Shown: positions 1-13,100 of the stretch, in pieces
Layout of the letters: each line of letters opens with the position of its first letter
How positions within the stretch are numbered: position 1 is the stretch's first letter
Assembly (NCBI GenBank): GCA_016648135.1
Contig: JADDOH010002070.1
Location: 124,001-188,000 of the forward strand
DNA length: 64,000 nucleotides
Origin: Agrypnia vestita
Taxonomy: Eukaryota; Arthropoda; Insecta; Trichoptera; Phryganeidae
Direction: 5' to 3'
Program-made: the position numbers and the translations under genes
Notes under the pieces: model-generated
The model's database searches: none
What the model saw: only the letters and a program-made list of their open reading frames with translations
What the model was told of the DNA's origin: nothing

Positions 1-1069
1 GTATTAGCTATTCAGGAACTCACATTTCCTATAGGACTTGCCAGAGACATCTCTAGTTGTCTGCATCAAGTGCTTTTTTACTCAACTTAACGTAATAATA
101 GCAATAAAGAATATAAACCAGCGCAGCCATCATTTAACTATTTCAGTGGTGACAGTTCTATTAAGTGTTCATAATTTTCAAAGGCGCAAGTTTTTTTTGG
201 GATATTAAACCCCTTAAAAGTAAATACTTGGCCAGAAATAATTGCTGTACACGAGACTTAACTTTTCCATTGATGTTGTTTGTCATTATGTTTATTTTTC
301 TTGGCTCTCCAGTTTGCGCTTATTTTTAACGATTTCCAGTTTATCGTAAAATGTAAGAATTCTACACAGTAAAACACACAAAATGCACTTTTGAAAAATA
401 TTTTTATTTATACAAAACTTAACCAAACATTGCACAGTCTACTTACCAAGAAATTGGCAAATCACTTTAGACTATTTCAGTAAATAATAAACTATAAAAA
501 CTAAAGTTTAAAGTAATATTTGCAAAATGAGAGAACCAAATCATTGTTTGAGTTGGATTATGAACAATACCAAAATCTCGTGATTATTACTAGAAATACA
601 TTCATACAAAATATACACCATTTAGCTGATGAGAAAACGGAATGTTAACATTTGATGGGAGTGCAGCGAGATCTGTGTTAGGATCTAATACACTCACTCT
701 ATTCACAAAAATATTTTAAAAATAGTCACATCATTATCATACCACTCATTTGCTGAGACTTGGATTAATGTTTAAATTCATGAAAAGGTAAAAAAACTGC
801 GAGAATTGGCTTGACCCCCCACCAGGCACAAAAGATCTGAATTACCAAATAAAAATAATTATCCGACACTGCTAAGATAAAATAGGAACCAACAATAGCA
901 TTCTGCATTAGTACAAGAGATTACAATAAAAATATTTATACAATAATATTAATCGTAAATATTATAAGTACGGCAATATAAAATAGCAGTTCTTGTTACA
1001 CATAGTACAAAGTATATAATAAAAGTATGATGGCATTTCAACGAGATAATTTTTGACGTTAGCTTCCAA
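1..1069. other. Mios 3' UTR and downstream sequence
   Basis: AT-rich sequence with no coding signal. The part next to the Mios stop codon should be its 3' UTR, which would be about 660 nt long if the AATAAA at 403-408 (minus strand) is used. Nothing else is recognised to the left. Confidence 0.5.
403..408 (-). promoter_or_regulatory. Candidate Mios polyadenylation signal
   Basis: AATAAA on the minus strand, 660 nt past the Mios stop codon. It is one of several in an AT-rich stretch (another lies near 291), so its use is inferred from position only. Confidence 0.35.
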
Positions 1070-1166
1070 TCAGCTGATGCACATTTGTAAAAACGAATGA
1101 CTAGAAACAGTGTCGATGAGGAAGCAGCGGCAAGTACACGATGTGACGGGGCATTCTGTGTGCTCT
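1070..1166 (-). CDS. Mios: Mios terminal coding exon 16
   Basis: Encodes [20 protein letters not shown] and ends QMCIS then TGA at 1070-1072. MIOS has [20 protein letters not shown]. The acceptor is TTTTTTCCAG before 1166. These Cys residues complete the zinc-binding C-terminus. Confidence 0.94.
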
Positions 1167-4100
1167 CTGGAAAAAAGATATTGTAAAATTATATAATTAG
1201 CAAAAAATATAAAGCCAATGTTCCAACTATCTCTAGAATCTTCAAGTTAATTGTGCAAAAGACTGATAAATAACTGCATATGCATCTTGCATAACACCTC
1301 AAAAAAAATCACACTAGTCAGACCTCTTTCATTTCAAAAAGACAATCAAATTTGTATATGTAAGCCGTACATACAATGCATGGTTTCCTTGTGTTGGTGT
1401 TTACGAGTATAAACACCAACGCAATAAAATACTTGAAAATAGATTTTTTTACAAGGTTTTTATCATTTTATTTGAGTTGTATTGAAGCAAATGAAATTTT
1501 CATAATCGATATTAAGTTATTGTAATGATAGTTTAACTTTTTGCAAAAAATAAGTCAGAAATATTGGAAAAAAAATGCAAACTTTGATATTGCATATCTC
1601 CCTTACTATTGATATGGTCACAGTTGCTTAAACATTTTCAACTCATTATCACGGTAGAAACCCACCTGTAAAGTTTGACAAAATGAGACACCCTGTAGAA
1701 TGCAACATTCAAAAAGGATATCTGTAGGAACTGTTTCACTTCCTGGCTGAATAAACTTATTCAACTAGAGTATAAAAGTGTAAAGAGCTGAACTAAATCC
1801 CTTCTTCAAGCGAGAGGACTGGGACACAGCGAAAGCATGTCCTCCCTCGAAAGTATTCAAGAAACATTTAAAATGTAGTTAAAGTTTTTATTCTTGCAAA
1901 ATTAAATCCCCAAATAAACAAAACAAACTTTACAATAGACACTGCTTCTTAATTTTTTTTTTAAATTTCCTTCTAAACCGAGTCCCTTCATGTAAATCTT
2001 CATGTAAAAAGTCTTTTTGTAATAAGCGTTACTTATTTACTAAGAGTATGTATTATTTTGACCTTTTGATAATTGTTTCAAAATTTACAAGCTCGTAGTA
2101 ACGTAGCAAATTCGTAGTATTTTTTTAAACAAGTCAAACATAGTGGAAGCAGCTGTGGAACCACAGCGTGTATCAAGAGATTTATGTTAGTTCATGTCTA
2201 CTATATATTTTGGTGGTCTGTGTATACAATGGATAAGTCATCTGATATCAGCTCCAGAAATAAGACAAGAGAAGACAAATAAAATAAAATAAACAACAAG
2301 TAACATAATTGTAATCTTTACCTAAACCAACTGAGTATGTGCTGAGCGTGGCCTCCGTGTCTACACGACTGGCACCACGTGAACCAGCCTGAGAAGTGTG
2401 CCCCCCTCTGCCCGACCATCGGCTGAGGCGGCGGCGGAGGTGGTGCCAGGACAGGAGCTGCAGGCAGCGGCACCGCAAGCGGAGGAGGCGGCGGCGAGGG
2501 TCCCCCTCTGCCGGCCCCCCCGCCCATGTGTAATAGGCAGATCGAACAGCGAGGCAGGGGCTTACGACAGTTGGGGCAAGCGGACATTTGCTGGGAAAAA
2601 TATTTAAAAATCTCTGTCATTTTTTACTCCTTTTCTTTTAACTCGTAGCGTCTGCTTGTCTACTTGTCGTCTTGTCTGCTTGTCTGACGAAAAAACTTTG
2701 GATTGATTTTTTTTTTGTGATTCAATCGAGCTGAAACTTTGCCAGCAGACTCGTGGCGACGATCAAGAAGCTCTATCAAATTTTCGTTAAAAAAAATAAT
2801 ACATTTTTGGATTTTTCAAATTTTTAATGGTTTTTTCATACAAATTATTAAGTTGTATGAAAATATTTCAACGCGTCTGGTAGACGCGAAACCTGATAAT
2901 AGTATAATTTTGGATTTTTGGAAATTTTTTATTACTCCCTTTCGTAGCGTCGCCCGACCGAAGCCCAATGCGTAGGTTAAGCGCCAAACCAGTTTCCACT
3001 AGTAAATGAGAAAGGGAGTATAATAAAAACTTGGTTTTTATGGGTTACTTTTTAGTGCAAATTAATTGGAAATTAAATTATTATCTTCTTTTCTGTCCAC
3101 GCTTTATTTTTCATCTAGGGATAAGGCGAGGTTGGGATTCCGTGCTACTTTGTTTTGTGATATAACAACATTGACTGACACTTTGGTCTTCCAGGTCTTA
3201 TTCTGTTGGTCTCGATACTCACAGTTTAACGAATTCTTCCCCGGTAGCACAAATCCATTTTCAAAAATCTTTGTTAAAAATCCTAAAATATCTTTAATAT
3301 TTTTGTTGTCATGAATTATACGTATTTTTTTATGGGTCCGAAAAATGGGGATCATTCAATAAAATACTACTTTTTATAAATCAATTCTTTTGTCAATGTG
3401 TATCATACGCCTGCCATAGGTTTATTTATATATGCATGTACATAAACCAATAGGACTCAGCTTCAAAACTACATTAAACAATGGAACAAGATTAACACAA
3501 ACCTTGAGCTTATTGTTGGTAGCGGCGATCCTCGCAAAGGTGTTCTTGCTCCGGCTGAGTCCCTGCATGTAGGCGGATATGCTCTTTCCGCAATAGTTGC
3601 AGGCCACGTAAACCTGGTGTGGAGGCTTGTTGCTGGGGTTGCAGGAATTCAGGGTGATGTCGAACAGAGCTCGCTGGGACCAGAAGTGCCACGAATCAAG
3701 CAGGTTGCGGTAGCTGAAAAATGAAATTGACACTGACATTCATTCTACGAGTATGTTGACAAATGGCATTTTTAAAATAGATTAACAATACAAGATGCTT
3801 TAGTTCTCAGATACGTTCAAAAGATGTTCTATAGATTATAATATTCCTAACCTGTTAATCCACTCCTGCACTTGAGGTTCCCTGGTGAGCTCGGGTTGGA
3901 AGGCTCTGGCGGCGATAAGACTAACTGACTGCACATCTCCCGTCAGGTCTAAGTACTGCTGCAGCAAGTTCACACCCTCCATGTTGGTTCCTGGAATATA
4001 AACATGTTTCACAGCTGATCTGTGGATTCAGTAGAACCTCGTATATCCGAAATTCAAGTGACCCAATAAAACACTTTGAATTACGCGGAACCCCGCTAAT

Positions 4101-7100
4101 TCGAAATTTAAAGAAATAAAAAAATTGCGATGCGATTGGGAAAAATCACAAAACTTGAGAAAAAATCCGTTAATTTTATGAAAAACTTATGTAATTTTGA
4201 ATACATCAAGAAATCATTTTGAAAATGAAATATTTATTATACCAATACAAAGATCACAAAATTTATACAAATGTCGAAAACCCGAGTATTGTACCTATGT
4301 ATTTAACTGTATAGACGTATCACTATAACTTGGCGTGCGAGGGAGGGCGTCCCTATCGCGTAACTTGTCAGGGTGTAAATTTATTACACAATACATAATG
4401 TACAGAATGTCCAGTGACCAGTGTCGTATTAAATACAGAAATTTGGTCAGGCAGCACTAAAGAAACCATGGAGTAATGGTGGCCGTTCTATCTGTCAAAC
4501 TGTCAGACGGTAACATCGGTCCATTATTCGCTTTTTCAGCTTCGCAAAACTTTAATACTTCATTGGCAATTGTTCTTGCACCATCCCGGACTGTTTAGGA
4601 TGTTTTGGACATAATAATTCAGTGTACATTGGTAATCAAGATGTCACAGCTCCCGAGCAAATACAAAATCGTACTGAATGACAGGGCGAGGGGTTACCGC
4701 TGGATGCGGGCGGGGCGGGTTTTAGTTCAAAAATCGCCGCACGCCAAATTACGTTGGGCAAGCAATAACTGGTTGCGGATATTTTATACGAACCATATGT
4801 TTTCCGAGAAACGATTCTCGACATTTCGTTGAATTCATATTCAACATTATCAGGACCTGTGTGCTTTAAAAATTAAAAAATGACAAATTTTAAATAATCG
4901 GGGTTCAAATTAACGGGATTTTACTGTATAAAGAACGACCAGCATGACAGGCAGTGTAAATTATATATTTTGGGCAAATCAATTTTGAATGAATTACTTC
5001 TTTTTAAATTTTTTATTTATTTAAAATATAATAAATCTGGCAGGTTTTTTATAAATAATAAAAAAATATATATTAATTATTTGTTACGTTTATGTACCCT
5101 TTAATATGTTTGACATTAGTTAAATCTGTCAATGTTAATTGTCTGTGGGTAAGGGCCGGTTGTATCAACACGGTTTATAATCTTTCGTTTAAACCCCCAT
5201 TATTGCATTTTCCACCAATTACACAACCCGTTTACAATAATCCAAGTTGATAAAACCGGCCCTAAGTTATATATATATAATTGTAATCCACTGTAAAATT
5301 AGACATTCTCTTGGTTTATTAGTATGGTATTTTATTAATTTAATATCTTCGACTTTTATCTCGCCATTATGAATCTTGTATACAATTCTATTATTCTTTG
5401 TAATGCTTCATTGGTGTCAGGTAGTCAAGGTTGTAAATAATTTTCAGTATCTTAGTTTGTCATCTTTAAAGTCTTGTTTAAATTTTTTGTATGACAACCG
5501 ATAATTTAATCAATAAATAAACTCGTATCTTTAAAAAACAATCTCCGGAGAGATTTTAGGGATAACAAAATAGATGAGATATAGTTGCGGTGGAGAGATG
5601 ATTGTTACGATAATTAAAGATTTAAGGTTTATATTATGGTTGTCCAACATATTAATGTATTGAAACAAAAATGAATATAAATAAATATGTCACCAATGTG
5701 ATTAGATCTGAATAAATTATGGTTGTGTTAGATTAATATTAAGATTATTTTAACCTGTTCCATGTCTCCTGAATGCACAATTTAAAATCATAATGATTTA
5801 TGTCCCATTTAAGAATACCTGTCAAAAGCATTCCAGAAAGATTTCCTTCTTCAACCAGTTTTGCAGTCTGCTGAGTAATGAAGTCCACCAGTTTGGAGTC
5901 TGACAAGAATGTCAAGGCAAAGGCCACCTTGTCGTCTACACTCATTGCATTCTCATTCTGTATAGACAAGAGTTAATAATTAAAGTATTACATTCTTAAT
6001 TTGCTGTAACCATTTTTTAATTAATATGCAACAAACCACAAAGCTACTGCTTCATGAATACAAAAAACTTAATAAATTAAGATGTTACGAATAAAAAGGG
6101 ACGGGTTTGGGTCAACTTCCCAATAGCCATTTGCCCGACGTGCCGACTGCCCAAAAAGCCAACCTCCCGAAAGTCAACTGCCTGACAATTTTTTTTCATT
6201 TTTAAGAATTGTATTTGCATTTTTTTGCGAAAATATGCATTAATTATACACCTGTTAAAAACATCAAACTGATCAATTTAAAACTATATTTAAAGAATAT
6301 TTTTATCTAGTGGGTTAGACCTCTTTTCATATAAAAATGACAATCGAATTAGTATGTGAAAGCCGTGCTTACGAGGCAAATTGTTTTGTTGTGTAGGTGT
6401 TTATATCCGTAAACACCAACACAACGAAACAATGTGCATTGTACGCACAGCTTACACGTACCAATTTGATTGTCTTTCTTAAATGAAAAGAGGTCTGCCT
6501 AATGGATATTTCATTTACTACTTTTCTTAGAAACTGTTTTGAATACTAATTTTATTTTCAAATAAAATTTAAGTTTTAAGCTGGTTCAAGAAATAGTTGC
6601 ATTATAATAAATCAGAATATTCAAAAAGATTTCTAAGTATGGTATGAAATGAATTATAAGTAAGTAACCCACCAAGAATTTTTTTCTATGAAATTTTGTT
6701 TTCAATTTAAATTGATCAGTTTCATGGTTTTAACACTATCGCACATTTTCGTAAATGTATGTAAGCATTTATTATAATTAAAAAAATATATTAGGTCCTT
6801 ACATATGAAATTGGCGTTTTGCCGTACTGGCAAATTTGATCTCAAATATCTTCTCTTTGGTTAGGAATTCCAAATCCAAATTTATACAGCTATTTACTCA
6901 TGTATTTGTGTTTTGAAAATTATAATTCATTTGTTTTTTCCTCAATTGTTTTTTTCTTTGCGTCACTCAGTTTACAAAATGAAAAACTTGAAATATCGCG
7001 TTATTTACGAGTACGAGTTCCACCGTGGCACCAGTGCTGCAGAAACGGCTCGAAGGATTAATGATGTGTATGGCGACGGTGCCGCAAAAGAAAAAACAGT

Positions 7101-10100
7101 GCGTTTTTGGTTCCAACGTTTTCGTTCTGGAAATTTCGACCTGCAGAACAAGCCCCGTGGACGGCCGGAGACCAAAGTTGATAATGAAGAATTGAAGGCT
7201 ATTGTGGAAGCGGATCCATCGCAAACCACATCCGAGTTAGCTGCAGGCTGCGGTGTTAGTGATAAAACTGTTTTAATCCACTTGAAGCAAATTGGTAAGG
7301 TGAAAAAGCTTGAAAGGTGGGTACCTCACGAATTGAGTGAAGCAAATCAACAAACGCGCGTTGACTGCTGCGTTGCATTACTCAACCGGCACAATAATGA
7401 AGGGATTTTAAATCGAATCATTACCTGTGATGAAAAGTGGATCCTGTACGATAATCGGAAGCGCTCATCGCAATGGCTGAACCCTGCCGAACCAGCCAAA
7501 CCATGCCCCAAGCGAAAATTGACTCCAAAAAAGTTACTTGTGAGCGTTTGGTGGACTAGTGCTGGTGTCGTTCACTACAGCTTTCTTAAATCTGGCCAGA
7601 CGATTACGGCAGATGTCTATTGTCAGCAACTGCAAACCATGATGGAAAAGCTAGCTGCTAAACAACCGAGGCTGGTTAATCGCTCTAGGCCACTGCTGCT
7701 TCATGATAACGCTAGACCACACACTGCACAACAGACGGCTACCAAATTAGAGGAGCTTCAATTGGAATGTCTAAGACATCCACCGTACTCTCCGGACCTT
7801 GCCCCAACAGACTACCATTTTTTTCGAAATTTGGATAACTTCTTGCAAAGGAAAAAATTCAACTCCGATGGGGCAGTCCAAACCGCCTTCAAAGATTTTA
7901 TTGATTCCCGTCCGAATGGTTTTTTTAGTAAAGGGATCGATGAACTACCTATGAGATGGCAAAAGTGCATAGATAGCAATGGTACATACTTTGATTAAAT
8001 AAATATATTATAATAAAAAAAATCGGCTTTATGTTCCTCCCATACTAAACATCAATTTCATATGTAAGGACCTAATATATGGAATTTTGCTTCCCAGGCA
8101 ATTGTTTGTCGGAAAATCGGCAGTAGTCTGGCACTAGTTTGGGACAACATAGCTGACTTGGTATTAAGTCAATGAATAGAGAGCAAGATTTTAAAATTTC
8201 TGTTTGATTTGATACGAAATGGCAGTGTGAAAATATTTATAAATCTAAAAATTAATAAATAAAAGTCGTGAAGCAAACTTACCAACACACAGTCCAGAGA
8301 TCCACTCTCTGCCGTGAGAAATGAAAACATGGCTCTAATGTAGGGATCTGTTAGACTGGCCTTGTTAGCTGAACACAGTTGGCGCCACACGCTGCCCGGA
8401 GTGTCAGAGTAGCCCGACAGGGCCATGGCTATGATGCTCAGCGTTGAATTCTGCGGTACCTTAAAAGTTTAACAGTATTTTTGCAGTTGATATTTAAACT
8501 ATGAATGAAGTCTTGCACACAGTCTCGGCTCACACACCGAGGGCTCTGCGTTTGCCGGTGAGGTCACAATTAATCTATGTGATCAACTCAAGCCTGGGTG
8601 TTTTGTAATTGGGCCTCTTGGCCTGTTGAAGCGTTAAAATTTAAAAAAATAATATGTGTTGAGGTATAAATTGTAATAAAAAATATAGATTGAGGTACCT
8701 AATGAAAAAATTATTATAAACAATGCGGCTAAGTTCAACAAAAAATAATTGTGGCATGAGAGATAATAAAGAGAAGAATAGTCCAAAAATCTCATGACAC
8801 TTCATTGAAGAAGGAATGAAAGAACTGAAATCATCATTTACATTTACATACTCATTTATAAGTTGAGGGTAGTTATATAACAACAATTATGAAATATGCT
8901 ATGACTCATCGATAAATCGATTATCGTTATGGATGATGGACGTAGGTGTCGAAATAATTGTGTCATAAGACATAAGATTTCTGTATTCATTTACATACTT
9001 AAATTAAATTAAACCCATATAAACAATGTTCTTGGTGACACAAATACTCATAACAATTATATTTATTCACCAGCTTTCAAGACTCTTGTTAAATGATACA
9101 AAACTATTATCTCATTTAACTTAAAAACTGTACAGGTAGTTGCTTTAGAATCTGCAGAAAATCCTTTAAATTTCATTGTACAATGTACAAAATTCTATCG
9201 AAACTAGCATTGACCCGTAAATAAGTCTACTCTGCATTTTAAAATTCAATTTACAACTAAAATGTCTCGATGTATAAAAGAGTATACATGGTAGATGGCA
9301 ACACAAAATATCAAGATGTTATACATATTCAATATTGAATACTATTTTTCTTTCATCAGTAGATATAATATTATAAAATCTGCATTTTATACAGCAATGT
9401 ATTACATATGAATAAACAATTTTATTGTTGTTGATATGAATTGTGAGGATAGTTATTACTAAAATTAATTTGGTACAAGGTGGAATTCAAAAAGCATTTA
9501 CATAATCCAAGTACAGAATACAAAATATATATGTTACAGCGAATTTGCATTTTTAGTGAGACTATACTTTCACTAGTAGAAATGTACTTTTCCCGGTCGG
9601 GCAGAGTCTGGGCAGTGAAAACATCTAAATCAACAAATTCTCAGATTCACTACACATTATCCGTGAAAATATATTTTGTTCACGAATGCGCGCATTACTC
9701 AAAGCATAGACAATATATCGGTGAAACTATCAATTTGTACACGTAATTCTTAAAGCGTAGAAAGTATAAAGGCGGCACTTCACTAGGCGATTTTTATTCA
9801 TTTTGCGGTCCTATTTTAACTCCTAAATTAAAATAGGACAGCGGCACCGCAAAACGAATACGAATCGCGAAGTAAGGTGTCGGCAAAACGAAAGATCGCG
9901 CACTCGGGTTTTTTATGATATCTGACGACTGCCGGAACAAAACGAGGTTATGTCACCATGTAAATATTGGGGGGTTAAGGGAAAATTTTTATTAATGAAT
10001 ATGTATTTTGTCAATTAAGTTTATTAAATATGTTTTTTTTATAACAATACAACAAAAGTTTGTTTCTTACAAATATAGAAACATAAATAAACATACACCT

Positions 10101-13100
10101 GGTATTATTAATTTTAAACGAACCTTTAAAAGTGCGTCAAGTAACAAACACTCGATGCGAAAAATACAAAAAAAAAAGAGATTCTAAGTCATCATTTACG
10201 TTTGAATTCATTCAGATTATTCCGCATTTCCAATTTTCTTTTTATCAAAAATGTGTCTAATGTCATTTGCGTTTCTTGTTTGCGCTGTGTAAATCACGTG
10301 TCAAGTGGGTGGTAGACGTACAACATAAAGTGCGCGGTTTTTAAGTTCGCAAACTTACTCGGCTCGACGTCGGTGACAGACGTGAAGCTTGCTCACACCG
10401 TATCATTTTTATGAGTTTAATCGACTGTCTTTTGAATTATAAGATGATCAGAATTTCGTAAGTGTTCGCGATTAAAATTTTAAAAATATATTACGTTTTA
10501 GTTACCTACCTAAACTAATCCAGTCCAGAAGTGTGACAGTTCGAGAAACAGAACTATCGCCACAGAATAGAGAATATGCTATCGCTCAAAGGATAAAAAT
10601 TAGAAATACTGTCGCTTTGTGGTGACTTTGGACTAGACTAGTGTAGAATGAGACACAAAACGCAAAATAAATTTTGAAAAACAAGGTCCATGTGCCATTA
10701 GAATCTTGTTATAAAATCATATAATGAAGAATTGGTGCAGCCGAAACTTTCAACTTTCAACACTTCAAAATGACTATTTTAATAATATCCGTTACCTACA
10801 TAATGTTGATTTGCACAGAAGAAATTAATAATGCAGTAAGAACCTTGTTCACGCAATGACTTATTAAATTGTTATTCAAGGCCCGGTTGTTTCAATTTGG
10901 ATAAATAAAAGTTCGTTTAAAAGCATAGATTTTTACGGAAACGGATTTCAGACTTGTCAAATTTAATTTTTGACAGTTCGGAAACCAATAAATTCACTAG
11001 TAAGTAGAAGTTAAAATATTGTATTCATTTCTATTGGTGAAAAACTCTTTGAATATGATTATAATGACCTTGAATATAATTTCTCTAAAATGCCAGTGAA
11101 TGATGGACTCACTAGAAAAACAGATTCACTGTAACATATATATCAATGAGGACCGTTATTTTCGGTACAGTTATTTAGGATTGATTATATCAATGATTGA
11201 TAACTAAGATATAATTGTTGTCTAGTAACTGCAAAAAATCAGTTGCCAATCATCAACGCAATCAGATACAAATCTCAAATAACTGTTAGTGTCACCAGTT
11301 AAAATATCATCACTAATACATATACATATTGGGATGTATTTCATACTCCGTACAACGTGATTATGTGGAGTCAAAGTTAAAATAATATATTTTGTTATAC
11401 CTTTTCTGCACCTCTGTTTAGAATATCAATAGCTGTCCGCAGTTTCATATTGAAGACAGATATGGCGGCCGCTCTGGTGTACGCCTTTTCAGACTCTAAC
11501 CTCTCTAAGAATGCCGTTAATGAAGTGGAGTCTTTGTCGAAATTCCAACCGCAGAGTTGTAAAGCTCGATCACGATCTTCACTTCTGCGCAAACACAGAC
11601 AAAAATCTATTAGCATACACAATAATAATGTGGTTGGCAGAGATGGGGAGCCGGACATCTGCCTGACAGCCGATTACCCGACAGCCGATTGCCCGACAAA
11701 CCAGCTTCAAAAACCAACCCAAACAAAATGACTTAAATGAAATAGATTAATATTTCGAAATTTTCGTGATTAACTTTGTGGAAGTTCATTGTAAATAGAT
11801 TATATCAATGGATAAAATATTGGATTCTAAAACTCAATCTTGAAAAATGCAGTCTTACATATCAGAAGACCTAATCCAAGCTTGAATACAAACAAACTGG
11901 TACACCTCTAAAAGCAGTGACTTCACAAGAGCACCTATGTGTTACCATATGACAAGATTTGAAATGGGAACTGCATATACATATCGACGGCTCCTACGTA
12001 TAATATCGTAACCCACAAAATTCAATTTTACAGGAGAAGGATTTGAACATATTTTCGTCCGGTATAAATCTAAATATTGCCCAATTTTTTTGAAATTTCG
12101 TTTCAATATTTTACTTTATACTGTAGTTTCATAAATAATCACAAAAAAGTCGAAATTATTAAAGGTTTTTGTAGAAATGCACATACGATATTATACTTCG
12201 GAAAAGACGCGACGTAAAATATCGTATAAATGACTTACAACATTTTACTTCGGAAAAGACGCGACGTAAAATAACGTAAGTGTTACATACGATAATTTTC
12301 TTATGTTATTTTCTCACGCATATTATCGTAAGTGTTACATACGATAATTATCTTATGTTATTTTCTCACGCATATTATCGTAAGTGTTACATACGATAAT
12401 TATCTTATGTTATTTTCCAACGTATGTTATCGTAAGTGTTACATACGATAAAATTATCTTATGTTATTTTCCAACGCAAATTATCGTAAGTGTTACATAC
12501 GATAGTATACTTCGTAAAAAAACATGTGATTGTTTGAGATACGATAAAATACGTCCGAAAAAAATGTTATTTATTGCAAAATTTTTTTTTTCTTTCTTGG
12601 AAATAAAGATATAATTAAATACATACGAAATACACAAAAAACTAAAAATCGTCGATTTGTGGGTTACGATATTATACGTAGGAGCCGTCGATATGTAGTT
12701 GGGATTGTCAAAGAGCAAATTCAATAACATACTTAATCAGGAAAGCCTTCTTTGATCTAACACCAGACAGGATGTTATTAATATACAAACATATGTGACT
12801 TCTCCTGGAATATATTTACAAAATATATAAATAGTAAAAAAGATATTACACTTTAAAGTTTCGAAAATGGAGAATTGTTGATAGTGGATACATTTTTGGA
12901 TTGCTCCTGGCTGATGCATAGGTGGGTACCTGTCCCAATAGTCTAGATAAATCTGGACACCTGCCTGTAAATGGTGTTCTGCATATTGCCAAAGTCTGCT
13001 CTGAGCGAGAGATTGTAGGAGCCAGTGGGTCCCCCCGGCACACCATCAGGAGAATCTAACTTCAATACGGACTTCACTCCGGGATGCTTGCTGGTGAGCC

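Noticed and set aside
2398..2607. Plus-strand open frame of 69 codons, Ala/Glu-rich
   Set aside because: Antisense shadow of the GC-rich Mios exon 15.
12276..12510. Regularly spaced repeats resembling a CRISPR array
   Set aside because: The units are contiguous without unique spacers, the genome is eukaryotic, and the array lies inside an inverted-repeat element.
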